Shown here piece after piece: positions 7,568 to 14,980 of a stretch of DNA of 19,966 nt. The stretch comes from Candidatus Omnitrophota bacterium. GTDB lineage: Bacteria; Omnitrophota; Gorgyraeia; Aquiviventales; Aquiviventaceae. Below the pieces are notes generated by a model. The model ran no database searches. It was given only the letters and a program-made list of their open reading frames with translations, and was not told where the DNA came from. The translations under genes were made by a program, and so were the position numbers. Location of the stretch: assembly GCA_016206585.1 (NCBI GenBank), contig JACQRE010000006.1:1-19966 (forward strand), in the 5' to 3' direction. Position 1 is the stretch's first letter; every line of letters starts with the position of its first letter.

Positions 7568-8601
7568 GGAATCAATTCAGCCTGTTGGTGAGGGCCGCCG
7601 ATGCGTTCCAAGTTCGACAACGATTGTTCCACATCCTTCATGGCTTTCTCCGCCTGGTCATACTGGCTGTTGGCGTTGTGCAGATGCACCCCGAGCTTTC
7701 GGAACTCCTCTTGAGTAAAATTACGGATCTGCGACGCCAGCTGTTGTAGCGAGACCAGCACCTCTTCGGCCCGATGCTCGATCTCAAGCCCCTTCAATCC
7801 CTGTGCAATCGTGGTGAGGTAAGCCCAGAACGTCAACGGCGAGGTCAGAAACACGTTGTGCGCTTGGGCGTATTCGTAGAGGCCGCCACCCTCCGTGAAG
7901 TCTTTGCTCGCGATCAGCTCATAGAACACCGCCTCGGATGGGATCACCATGAGCGCGAAGTTCATCGTGCCCTCCGGAGGACGGATATATTGCTTCACTT
8001 CATCAATCTTTTGTTTCACCTTTCGCTTGAACTCCGCGCGGAGCGCAGGACGCTGCCGCTCATCCGCCTCCCGCACCCGCTTGTAATCCTCGATCTGGAG
8101 CTTGGAGTCAACCGGGATCAATCGTCCGTTCAGCCGGATGACAAACTCCACTTTTTTGCCATCCGAAAATGTATAGTCTTCGTCATACTGGTTCGGGAGT
8201 TTGTCGGCGAGGAGGTTGCGGACGATCACTTCCCCGAGCTCCCCGCGAAGCTGTTGTGGTTTCAACAGGTCATTGAGTTCACCAACCTTGGTTTGCAGGT
8301 CGCTCAGGCTCTCGATCTTCGACTTCACCCTCCCTAAACTCTCACTGAACTGCTCTGCCGCTTGGGTGGCCCGGTGCTGCTGCTCGAGCAGTTGCTGGCG
8401 ATCTTGCTGGATGACCTCCGCAGCTTTCTGAGTGAGTGTCGTCAGTTCTTGCCGAACCAGTGTTTGGAATCCACCCTGCTTGAACTGAGCGAGTTCGCTC
8501 TGCAGTGTCGAGGCCGTCGTTTTCAACACGGTCGCTGCTCTGACAACATAGATCAACAGTCCGAGGAGCGCCAACCCGATCATCACCAGGATGAGGATCA
8601 T
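7564..8601 (-). CDS. rmuC: RmuC family DNA recombination protein
   Basis: RmuC proteins are membrane-anchored, nuclease-fold proteins linked to limiting rearrangements at inverted repeats. The 345-residue protein has one N-terminal membrane helix (ILILVMIGLALLGLLIYVV), a long coiled coil (about 25-115) and the RmuC domain with RGELGEVIVRNLLADKL, VEFVIRLNGRLIPVDSKL, RPPEGTMNFALMVIPSEAVFYEL and FLTSPLTFWAYLTTI. The base composition is clearly lower in GC than its neighbours: single lines near 50-55% against about 78% in a sampled accC line. The four-base overlaps on both sides show a tight fit in the operon, so any transfer would have had to preserve the junctions. Confidence 0.92.
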   Translation of the reverse strand: MILILVMIGLALLGLLIYVVRAATVLKTTASTLQSELAQFKQGGFQTLVRQELTTLTQKAAEVIQQDRQQLLEQQHRATQAAEQFSESLGRVKSKIESLSDLQTKVGELNDLLKPQQLRGELGEVIVRNLLADKLPNQYDEDYTFSDGKKVEFVIRLNGRLIPVDSKLQIEDYKRVREADERQRPALRAEFKRKVKQKIDEVKQYIRPPEGTMNFALMVIPSEAVFYELIASKDFTEGGGLYEYAQAHNVFLTSPLTFWAYLTTIAQGLKGLEIEHRAEEVLVSLQQLASQIRNFTQEEFRKLGVHLHNANSQYDQAEKAMKDVEQSLSNLERIGGPHQQAELIP

Positions 8602-9005
8602 GCCGGAACGACACCTCCCGACTTGGAGAGATAGCGCATCCGCAGCTGGTACAGCGTGTCCTTCAACAGCTGGTCCTCTTCCGTTGACAGGTTACCCTTG
8701 GTCTTCTCTTCGAGGATGCCGATGAGGTCGATCAGGTACTTGGCCTGCGGCAGGTTGGCGGCCTGGCGGCGCGTCGCCGGATGCGGCATGTCGCCCAGCG
8801 CGATCAGCGTCTCCATCGCCAGCCCCGAGAGGAAGAGGTCGAACTGGGCCTGCGGCAACTCCTCTGCGCCAGGCGCAGGCCGCGCCGGACCTGCAGGAGC
8901 CGGCTGCCCGGGCGGCGTCGGGGCGGAGCCCACGGTCTGTTTCTCGCGCTCCGCCTGTTCTTTCCAGGACTCATCCACGCGCTTTTTTACCGGCTCATCC
9001 ATCAC
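8598..9005 (-). CDS. DUF1844 domain protein
   Basis: The 135-residue protein has a charged N-terminus (EPVKKRVDESWKEQAEREK), a Pro/Ala-rich linker (about 27-48) and a C-terminal DUF1844 domain: FDLFLSGLAMETLIALGDMPHP, NLPQAKYLIDLIGILEEKTKGNLSTEEDQLLKDTLYQLRMRYL. The role of the family is unknown; it is often encoded near housekeeping genes. GTG 9005 and ATG 9002 are adjacent possible starts and neither has a visible Shine-Dalgarno sequence. The region just upstream is the heptamer repeat at 9014-9093. The stop overlaps the rmuC ATG (8601-8598). Confidence 0.88.
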   Translation of the reverse strand: MMDEPVKKRVDESWKEQAEREKQTVGSAPTPPGQPAPAGPARPAPGAEELPQAQFDLFLSGLAMETLIALGDMPHPATRRQAANLPQAKYLIDLIGILEEKTKGNLSTEEDQLLKDTLYQLRMRYLSKSGGVVPA

Positions 9006-9013
9006 GAAGATTT

Positions 9014-9093
9014 GTGTAATGTGAATTGTGTAGCGTGTAATGTCACCACGTTACACATTACACATTGAACATTACGCAAGCGTTGCACATTAC
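9014..9093. repeat. Two-armed 7-bp-period inverted repeat (GTGTAAT / ACACATT)
   Basis: The left arm is GTGTAAT (9014-9020), GTGAATT, GTGTAGC, GTGTAAT (to 9041). The right arm is ACACATT (9053-9059), ACACATT, GAACATT (to 9073), then a small GCAA/GCGTTGC palindrome and ACATTAC (9087-9093). The orientation flips between arms, so the strand can fold back on itself. The AT-rich heptad contrasts with the GC-rich surroundings. The right end includes the stop codon of the MEMO-family gene (9092-9090). Confidence 0.85.
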
Positions 9094-9917
9094 TCGATGA
9101 TAATGCCTGCATACCCAATGACTGAATCGGGATCGCCCTGGGCGTCCGCGCTGGTGGCGTAACGCGTCAGCGTGCCCTGCCGCGCCTCCAGCATCCTGGC
9201 TGCGCCGATCACCGCGGCCGCCGCCCCGTAGCCGCACATCATGGCGCCGCGATCTTGGACGTAACGGATCAGCGCCTCGGCGTCCAGCGCGCAGAGGAGG
9301 TCGATCAGCTGGCGGTCCTGGGCGGCCGCCTGCTCCTGCGGCTGAAAATGGGACAGGTCCGAGCTGGCGATGAGCAGGACGGGCTCCTCCGACATCCGAA
9401 CCGTCTGAGCGAGTGCGGCCGCGAGCTCGCGCAGCTGCTGCGCGTCATCGGATCCCGTCACAATCGGCACGATCGACAGGCCGGCGGGCCCCAGCCGCTG
9501 GAGGAACGGCACGAGCACCTCGACCGCGTGCTCGCCTGTCTGCGACCAGGCATCACCCTCCAGGAACGGGCAGCGCTCGCGCAACGCCTCGGCCGCCGCC
9601 GCATCCACCGGCACGTCGCCCAGCGGCGTCCGGTAGGTTCCGGCGGCCAACAGGCTCCATGGCATCCAGCTGCCGGTATGGGACGCCCCGATGACGATGC
9701 ATCGGCGCGGAATGGCGACCTGCCCCAGCGTCGAGCCGAGCACGACCCCGCACCGCGCATAGCTGCCGTGCGGCACGATGACGGCTCGCGCCGCGCGCAG
9801 CACCGCCCCGCTGGGCGTCAACCGATCGATGGTCTCCCGAAGAACCTCCGGTTGTGCCGGGTAAAAATAGCCTGCAACCGCCGCGCGTCGGATCCCAGGG
9901 CTTGTGACGTGTGACAT
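9090..9917 (-). CDS. amrB: MEMO-family protein (AmmeMemoRadiSam system protein B)
   Basis: The 275-residue protein belongs to the MEMO1/AmmeMemoRadiSam B family, related to LigB-type extradiol dioxygenases. AVAGYFYPAQP opens the fold. His50 (VPHGSYARCG), His80 (IGASHTG) and Cys228 (MMCGYGAAAAVI) line up with the metal-binding His, His and Cys of MEMO1; EHAVEVLVPFLQRL and IASSDLSHF are also typical. The first metal loop departs from the usual PHAGYxYSG. The other members of the three-part system (AMMECR1 and the radical SAM protein) are not in this window. The ATG at 9917 lies in a 7-bp repeat that supplies residues 1-5, and the upstream M16 gene ends only 11 bases away. Confidence 0.88.
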   Translation of the reverse strand: MSHVTSPGIRRAAVAGYFYPAQPEVLRETIDRLTPSGAVLRAARAVIVPHGSYARCGVVLGSTLGQVAIPRRCIVIGASHTGSWMPWSLLAAGTYRTPLGDVPVDAAAAEALRERCPFLEGDAWSQTGEHAVEVLVPFLQRLGPAGLSIVPIVTGSDDAQQLRELAAALAQTVRMSEEPVLLIASSDLSHFQPQEQAAAQDRQLIDLLCALDAEALIRYVQDRGAMMCGYGAAAAVIGAARMLEARQGTLTRYATSADAQGDPDSVIGYAGIIIE

Positions 9918-9924
9918 GTGACGC
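9904..9924. repeat. Short 7-bp-period repeat (GTGACNT type) at the MEMO-family start
   Basis: Three heptads on the plus strand, GTGACGT (9904-9910), GTGACAT (9911-9917) and GTGACGC (9918-9924). The middle one contains the complement of the ATG start codon, so the start and first codons of the MEMO-family gene come from the repeat. Confidence 0.65.
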
Positions 9925-9928
9925 CGTG

Positions 9929-12568
9929 TTAGTTTGCGGTGGTATGGCCGTTCGGACTGATGACCACTTCGGTGCGCTGCCGCATGGTCACGTACCGCTT
10001 GGCCGCCTCGTTGACCATGGGGACCGTCACGGCGTTGATCTGGTCCTCATAGGAGGTCCAGGCGTCAAACCCGAGGCCGTTGAGCTCATCGAGCGTGGCG
10101 CGCTTCGCCAGCCCGACGAGGTGCTGCAGGTCCATCCGGTGCATGCCGATCAGGTACCGCCTGGCCTGGTCGAGCTCCTCCTCCGTGAACCCCCGGTCGA
10201 TGGCCAGCTGCAGCTGCTCGTCCATCAGCTCCAGCACCTTCTCCTGCTCGTCAGGACGAGTGGCCGCGTAGACCAGGAGGTAGCCGGGGTCCCAGGCCGG
10301 GACGTGGGCAGCCCCCAGCGTGTAGGACAACCCATGGATTTCCCGGACGCTCTGGAAGAGGCGGCCCGCCATCCCAGAGAGGATGGCGGTCATGACGTCG
10401 AGCGCGTGGCGGTCGGATGCGGTCTGGGTGGTCCCAAGGAACCCCAGCAGGATCAGCGCTTGTTCCTTGTCCATCGTCTGCGTCACGCGGCGGACGTCCG
10501 TCAGCGGCGGCTCGGCCAGCCGTGCTGGCCACGCCGGGGACTCGCCGCGCATCGCCCCGAACGTCTGCCGCACCTGCTGCCTCACCCCGGCCTCATCGAT
10601 GTCGCCGAGCACGGCGATGATCGCATTCGAGGGCACGATCCACCGCTTCGCGAACGCCAGGCACTGCGCCCGCGTCAGCGTGCCGATCGTCTCGGGATTG
10701 CCCAGCGGGTGGAACCGGTAGGGGTGCGAGCCAAAGAGCGTCCGGCGCAGCAGCCGGCTGCCCACATCGAAGATCTCGTCCTCCTCGGCTCGCAGCTGCT
10801 TGGCGATGAGCTCGCGCTGAGTCTCCAGCTGTTCTTCGCCGAATGTCGACTGGGTCACCAGCTCGTGCACCAGGGCGAGCCCTTCCCCGATGTCCTGGGC
10901 CAGCACCTGCAGCACCAGCCCGAAGCCATCCCGCCCGCTGAACGGCTCGACGGATGCCCCCAGGGATTCGACCTGCTGCGCGATCTCCAGCGCGTTCTTG
11001 CGGGTGGTGCCTTTGGTGAGGAGCTGGGCGACGAGGTTCGAGAGGCCCTGCGTGTCCTCCGTTTCGGCCCGGACCCCGCCGTGGAAGGCCACGACGATGG
11101 CGGCAATGGGCAGGCCGCGGTCCACGCCGATCAGCGTCGTGGCCCCGTTGTCCAGCGCCGTCTTCGTGATCGGCAGCGGCGAGCTCTTCGCCGGCTGCCC
11201 GCCGGAGGAGGCTGAGGGCGACGGCGGCTTGACGACGGCGGTCGTCATCTTCGCCGTATCCAGGTAACGCTGGGCGGCCGCCTGCACCTGCTCGCGCGTC
11301 ACCTGCTCGATGCCGGCGACGTACTGCCGGGAGAACAGCGGGTCGCCCGTGGCGGCGAGCGAGCTGGCCAGGTCGGACGCCTTGGCGTCCACCGTCTGCA
11401 GGCCGAAGAGGTAATCGGCGGCTGCGCTGCGCTTGGCTTTCTTCAGCTCCGCGTCCGTGACCCCGCGGCGCTTCACCTCTTCGACGATCTCCAGAATCGC
11501 CCGCGTCGCCGCCGCGACTTTGTCCGGGTCGGTGCGGAACTGGACCGCAAACACGCCGGGGTCGTAGGGGGTGTAGTTCCAGGTATTGATCGCGTGCACG
11601 AGCTTCCGCTGGCGGATCACCGTCTCGTACAGCCGCGAGCTGCGACCGTCGCCCAAGATGTTCGCCAGGACGTCCAGCGCGTAGAGATCCGGGTCGGAGA
11701 GCCGGACCGAGGAGAAGCCGAGGATCACGTGCGCCGTCTGCACCGCCAGCTCGACGGAAGCCTCTTTGGCCGTGGCGGTCGGCGGCTCCGGGGGCACGAG
11801 CTGCTGCTCGACGTCCCCCGTCCCGCGCGGCCAGCCGCCGAACAGCTCCTGCATGAGTGCCGGGAACTGCTCGCCGTCCAGGTCGCCCGCGCAGGCGATC
11901 GTGACGTGCTGCGGCTGGTACTGGGCGGCGTAGAATCGGGTCAGCTCGTCGACCGTCAGGCGCTCCAGCAGCGGTTGGTAGCCGATGATCGGGTGCCGGT
12001 AGGGGTGCTCGAGCAGGTGCCGGCTCCAGAAGAGCTGGTTGATGCGCCGGTCCGGGTCATCCAGGTTCAGCTGGATCTCCGAGATGACGACCGCGCGCTC
12101 CTTGTCGAACTCCTCGGGGGGGAACACGGCGTGCTGCAGGATGTCCGCCAGCATGGCGAGGGCTTCGCGCAGGTGGCCGGACTCCACGAACAGCGTCACG
12201 CCGGTCGTGTCGAAGCCGGTGAACGCGTTGATCGTGCCGCCGTAGCGGCGGACCTCCTGCTCGATCGTGCCGGGCTGACGGCTCGTCGTGCCCTTGAACA
12301 GCATGTGCTCGATGAAATGGGTGATGCCGGTGCCCACGTAACGGCCCTCGCCGCGCAGCCCGCCCTTGATGCGGGCTTCGATGGCGACGAGCGGCTGGCG
12401 ATGGTCCTCCTCCCAGACGATCTGCAGGCCGTTGTCGAAGAGCTGTTGGCGGACCGAGGCGCGGGGGCGGGTCGTGTCGGCGTGAGCGTCAGGCATGCCT
12501 AGCAGCATCCGGCAGGCGACGGCCAGGCCGCACGCGAGGCCGCGGAGCCGTCTCCGTGCTCGCCGCAT
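9929..12568 (-). CDS. Periplasmic M16 family zinc peptidase, two-domain
   Basis: This is an insulinase/pitrilysin-family (M16) protease of about 879 residues, two M16 modules in one chain. A signal peptide (MRRARRRLRGLACGLAVACRMLLGMPDAHA, cleavage after residue 30) sends it to the periplasm. The N-terminal module carries the inverted zinc motif HFIEH (84-88) with the third ligand Glu164 in ERAVVISEI. The second module, from about residue 490, lacks HxxEH, as is usual for the structural half. ATG 12568 is chosen because the signal peptide starts there. The frame is open to TTG 12634, but that adds a non-signal tail. No Shine-Dalgarno is visible; the bases before the ATG are CCTCC-rich on this strand. 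It follows rpsU in the same unit. Confidence 0.92.
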   Translation of the reverse strand: MRRARRRLRGLACGLAVACRMLLGMPDAHADTTRPRASVRQQLFDNGLQIVWEEDHRQPLVAIEARIKGGLRGEGRYVGTGITHFIEHMLFKGTTSRQPGTIEQEVRRYGGTINAFTGFDTTGVTLFVESGHLREALAMLADILQHAVFPPEEFDKERAVVISEIQLNLDDPDRRINQLFWSRHLLEHPYRHPIIGYQPLLERLTVDELTRFYAAQYQPQHVTIACAGDLDGEQFPALMQELFGGWPRGTGDVEQQLVPPEPPTATAKEASVELAVQTAHVILGFSSVRLSDPDLYALDVLANILGDGRSSRLYETVIRQRKLVHAINTWNYTPYDPGVFAVQFRTDPDKVAAATRAILEIVEEVKRRGVTDAELKKAKRSAAADYLFGLQTVDAKASDLASSLAATGDPLFSRQYVAGIEQVTREQVQAAAQRYLDTAKMTTAVVKPPSPSASSGGQPAKSSPLPITKTALDNGATTLIGVDRGLPIAAIVVAFHGGVRAETEDTQGLSNLVAQLLTKGTTRKNALEIAQQVESLGASVEPFSGRDGFGLVLQVLAQDIGEGLALVHELVTQSTFGEEQLETQRELIAKQLRAEEDEIFDVGSRLLRRTLFGSHPYRFHPLGNPETIGTLTRAQCLAFAKRWIVPSNAIIAVLGDIDEAGVRQQVRQTFGAMRGESPAWPARLAEPPLTDVRRVTQTMDKEQALILLGFLGTTQTASDRHALDVMTAILSGMAGRLFQSVREIHGLSYTLGAAHVPAWDPGYLLVYAATRPDEQEKVLELMDEQLQLAIDRGFTEEELDQARRYLIGMHRMDLQHLVGLAKRATLDELNGLGFDAWTSYEDQINAVTVPMVNEAAKRYVTMRQRTEVVISPNGHTTAN

Positions 12569-12664
12569 GGAGGGAGGGAGGCATGCGTCATCATGAGCGA
12601 TCACGCGCAGAATGGTGACACCCTTTCGTGTCAACGGCGACGGGCGGGATGAGCACTCGGCGGG

Positions 12665-12847
12665 CTAGACGGAGCGGGCGCGGCGGCTGATGGCCTGCCG
12701 CAGCTCTCGGCGCTTGCGCTCGCTGGGCTTCTCGTAGTGCTTCTTCGCCTTGAGCGCTTTGAGGGTTCCCTCGCGCTCCAGCATGCGCTTAAAGCGCCTC
12801 AACGCCTTCTCGAGCGACTCATCGTCTCGGACTTCGACGCGTGGCAT
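12665..12847 (-). CDS. rpsU: 30S ribosomal protein S21
   Basis: The 60-residue, strongly basic protein is S21: MPRVEVRDDESLEKALRRFKRMLEREGTL, then KHYEKPSERKRRELRQAISRR. S21 sits on the small subunit near the anti-Shine-Dalgarno region and aids initiation. A good ribosome-binding site, AAGGGAG, lies three bases before the ATG, and a consensus sigma70 promoter lies 27-55 bases upstream. It is the first gene of the unit that continues with the M16 peptidase. No rho-independent terminator follows; the small stem TGACAC/GTGTCA near 12616-12633 has no T-run. Confidence 0.96.
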   Translation of the reverse strand: MPRVEVRDDESLEKALRRFKRMLEREGTLKALKAKKHYEKPSERKRRELRQAISRRARSV

Positions 12848-12873
12848 CGGCTCCCTTGGGTGGCAGTTCGACC

Positions 12874-12902
12874 ATTATACGAAGGCGCGAGCGGGCTGTC
12901 AA
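12874..12902 (-). promoter_or_regulatory. Perfect-consensus sigma70 promoter for rpsU
   Basis: On the minus strand TTGACA (12902-12897) and TATAAT (12879-12874) are separated by exactly 17 bases. Both hexamers match the sigma70 consensus fully. The expected transcription start is near 12867, giving a short leader to the rpsU ATG at 12847. The TGA stop of the upstream tonB-like gene (12901-12899) is part of the -35 box. No operator or attenuator is evident. Confidence 0.92.
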
Positions 12903-13612
12903 CCGCCGAGGAGGAACTCGAGCGGGACGATGATGGTCTTATTGGCCTCGGCGATCGAGGGCGGAAAGGGGGGGAACGGGGCTGCGGCTTTCACGATGCG
13001 CACCGCCACGTCGCGCAGCACGGCCGACGGCACGGACCGGTCGGCCGCGACCTGGACCCCCTGCACCGCGCCCGAGGCGGAGAGGACGAACGTGACGAAG
13101 ATGAGCCCCTCGTCGAACTGCTCGTGCACCCAGGCCTGGTGGTTGGCGGTGCGCTGGATCTGCTCCCGGATCGCGCTGAAGTAGCTCAGCAGCACCGGAT
13201 CGCCCCCGGCGGCGTCGATGAGGTTGGTCAGGTCGACCATGGCGGAGCGGTCCGGCATGATGTCGGCCAGCGCCTGGCCGGCGGTCAGCGAGGGACGATC
13301 GGGGATCCGAATCTGCGTCCGGTCGCTGGCCGGTGCCGGCGAGGGCGAGGAGGCGGTCTCCCGTTTCGTCCGTGCCAGCTGCTCCTGCAGCTGGCGCAGC
13401 GCCTCCTGCGCGGTGGGCTGCTCGTAGATGACCTCGAGCGGCTTGTGCGTCCGGGGCATGGGCAGCCAGGGGATGGAGAGGAACTGCCCGATGAGCAGGA
13501 TCAGATGCGCGCCGAGCGACAGCGCGAAGGCGGCCATGAACACGCGGTCGGCCATCTCGTCCGGATCCAGCGGGCGGTGCGCGGCTTTCGGAGCGTGCGC
13601 CGGCTTCATCAC
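12899..13612 (-). CDS. TonB/TolA C-terminal-domain protein
   Basis: The 237-residue protein has a cytoplasmic N-terminus, one membrane helix (about 24-50, AAFALSLGAHLILLIGQFL) and a periplasmic part. A Gln/Arg-rich helix (about 65-85) precedes a TonB-like C-terminal domain (about 145-235): YFSAIREQIQRT, GLIFVTFVLSASGAVQGVQV, LRDVAVRIVKAAAPFPPFPPSI. Family members pass inner-membrane energy to outer-membrane receptors, or bridge the envelope as TolA does. It lacks the long Pro-Lys repeat of classical TonB, and no exbB/exbD lie nearby, so a TonB role is only one option. Its ATG overlaps the pcm stop (13612-13609). Confidence 0.85.
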   Translation of the reverse strand: MMKPAHAPKAAHRPLDPDEMADRVFMAAFALSLGAHLILLIGQFLSIPWLPMPRTHKPLEVIYEQPTAQEALRQLQEQLARTKRETASSPSPAPASDRTQIRIPDRPSLTAGQALADIMPDRSAMVDLTNLIDAAGGDPVLLSYFSAIREQIQRTANHQAWVHEQFDEGLIFVTFVLSASGAVQGVQVAADRSVPSAVLRDVAVRIVKAAAPFPPFPPSIAEANKTIIVPLEFLLGG

Positions 13613-14259
13613 ACGCCCTCCGGCGGCCAGCCGTGCGCCCCGACCAGGGGCACGAAGACGCAGCTGGCGATCGCCTCGCGGCGGAGCCGCTGATCCTGCT
13701 TGTGGATGCGATGGAGCATCTGGTGCGCGGGGGGCCCGATCGGTATGACCATTCTGCCACGATCCGCCAGCTGGTCAAGCAGCGGTTGCGGCACATTGGG
13801 GGCTGCGGCGGTCACGAGGATCGCATCATAGGGCGCGTGCTCCGGCCAGCCAAGCGAGCCGTTGCTCGTGGCCAGGTGCACGTTGAGGTAGCCCAGCGCG
13901 GTGAGCCGCTCCTGCGCGGTGAGCAGGAGGTCGGGAATGCGCTCGACGGAGAAGACCTCCAGGGCCAGCTCGGCCAGGATCGCCGCCTGGTAGCCGGAGC
14001 CGGTGCCGACTTCCAGCACCCGTTCGTGGCCCTGGAGATTGAGCTGGGACGTCATGAGTGCTGCGATGTAGGGCTGGCTGATCGTCTGCCCCCCGCCGAT
14101 CGGCAGCGGGTGGTCGGCGTACGCCTCCTCCCGCAGCTCCTCCGGAACGAACAGGTGCCGGGGCACTTTCCGGAACGCCGCCAGCAGCCGGGGATCGGTC
14201 AGGCCCCGGCGCCGGAGCTGCTCGTCCACCATCCGGGCGCGCAACGGTTCGAACGCCAT
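13609..14259 (-). CDS. pcm: Protein-L-isoaspartate O-methyltransferase
   Basis: Pcm methylates isoaspartyl residues formed by ageing of proteins, starting their repair, with SAM as donor. The 216-residue protein has ARMVDEQLRRRGL, VPRHLFVPEELREEAYADHPLPIG, GQTISQPYIAALMTSQL, the SAM-binding VLEVGTGSGYQAAILAEL (81-98), and the C-terminal half with YDAILVTAAAPNVPQPLLDQLADRGRMVIPIG. ATG 14259 is preferred; the frame is open upstream, but that part is the glycosyltransferase gene in another frame. The GT2 stop lies four bases upstream and the tonB-like ATG overlaps its stop, so it sits within a continuous unit. Confidence 0.95.
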   Translation of the reverse strand: MAFEPLRARMVDEQLRRRGLTDPRLLAAFRKVPRHLFVPEELREEAYADHPLPIGGGQTISQPYIAALMTSQLNLQGHERVLEVGTGSGYQAAILAELALEVFSVERIPDLLLTAQERLTALGYLNVHLATSNGSLGWPEHAPYDAILVTAAAPNVPQPLLDQLADRGRMVIPIGPPAHQMLHRIHKQDQRLRREAIASCVFVPLVGAHGWPPEGV

Positions 14260-14263
14260 GCCC

Positions 14264-14980
14264 TCACCGATGGATGACGAGGTGCCGCAGCACCAGCCCC
14301 AGGAACCGCAGCCCGTCCCACACGGGGTGAATGTGGCTCCGGTGCGCGGCCGGATAGATGCTGCGGACGGGCACCGAGACGATCTTCCAGCGCTGGGCGG
14401 TGGCGCCGAGCAGCAGCTCCGTTTCGATCTCGAACCGCTGCGCGCGCAGCGGCACCGCCTGCAGCACCTCCCTGCGGATGAACCGGAAACCACACTGGGA
14501 GTCCGGGATCGCCTGGCGGGCCATCGCGGAGATGATGGACGACATCAGCGCGTTCGTCACGCGCCGGCCGCGCGGCATGGCAGCCCCGTTCGCCATCCGG
14601 TTGCCAAGGACGATACCGGCGTGCTGGACCTCGCCCGCCCGGATGAGCGAGGCGATCTCGCCGGGGTCGTGCTGGCCGTCGCTGTCCATCGTCACGACGC
14701 CGTCGAAGGAGGAGCGCAGCGCGTACTGGAAGCCGGTGCGCAGCGCGGTCCCCTTCCCTTCGTTGCGCAGATGGCTGATGACCAGCGCCCCTTCCGCGGA
14801 GGCGACCGCGGCGGTCCGGTCCTGCGAGCCGTCATCGATGACCACGGGGGCCAGCCCCTGCGGCTTGATCTGCCGGATGAGCGGGCCGATCGTCCGTGCG
14901 GCGTTGAACGCCGGGATGATCACGCAGTAGCGCCCCTGCATCTTGAACGGTTTTACGTCACCGGTTGGAACATCAGCCAT
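14264..14980 (-). CDS. GT2 family glycosyltransferase (polyprenyl-phosphate glycosyl type)
   Basis: The 238-residue protein has the single-domain GT-A fold of dolichol/polyprenyl-phosphate mannose or glucose synthases: VIIPAFNAARTIGPLI, PVVIDDGSQDRT (Asp49, Asp50), RNEGKGTALRTGFQYAL, the DxD-type metal motif VVTMDSDGQHDP (99-104), VLGNRMANG, and SQCGFRFIRREVL. It has no membrane helices, so it probably transfers a sugar to a lipid phosphate at the inner face of the membrane; the sugar cannot be read. ATG 14980 overlaps the acyltransferase gene by 28 bases; ATG 14941 is an alternative that still keeps the fold. It is grouped with an acyltransferase and a lipid glycosyltransferase. Confidence 0.88.
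   Translation of the reverse strand: MADVPTGDVKPFKMQGRYCVIIPAFNAARTIGPLIRQIKPQGLAPVVIDDGSQDRTAAVASAEGALVISHLRNEGKGTALRTGFQYALRSSFDGVVTMDSDGQHDPGEIASLIRAGEVQHAGIVLGNRMANGAAMPRGRRVTNALMSSIISAMARQAIPDSQCGFRFIRREVLQAVPLRAQRFEIETELLLGATAQRWKIVSVPVRSIYPAAHRSHIHPVWDGLRFLGLVLRHLVIHR

Noticed and set aside
12569..12634. TTG start at 12634 for the M16 peptidase
   Set aside because: It would put 22 residues before a clear signal peptide; ATG 12568 gives a proper N-region, hydrophobic core and AHA cleavage site.
12610..12634. TTGACA at 12634-12629 as a promoter for the M16 gene
   Set aside because: No -10-like hexamer occurs 16-19 bases downstream; the sequence is part of a small TGACAC/GTGTCA stem instead.
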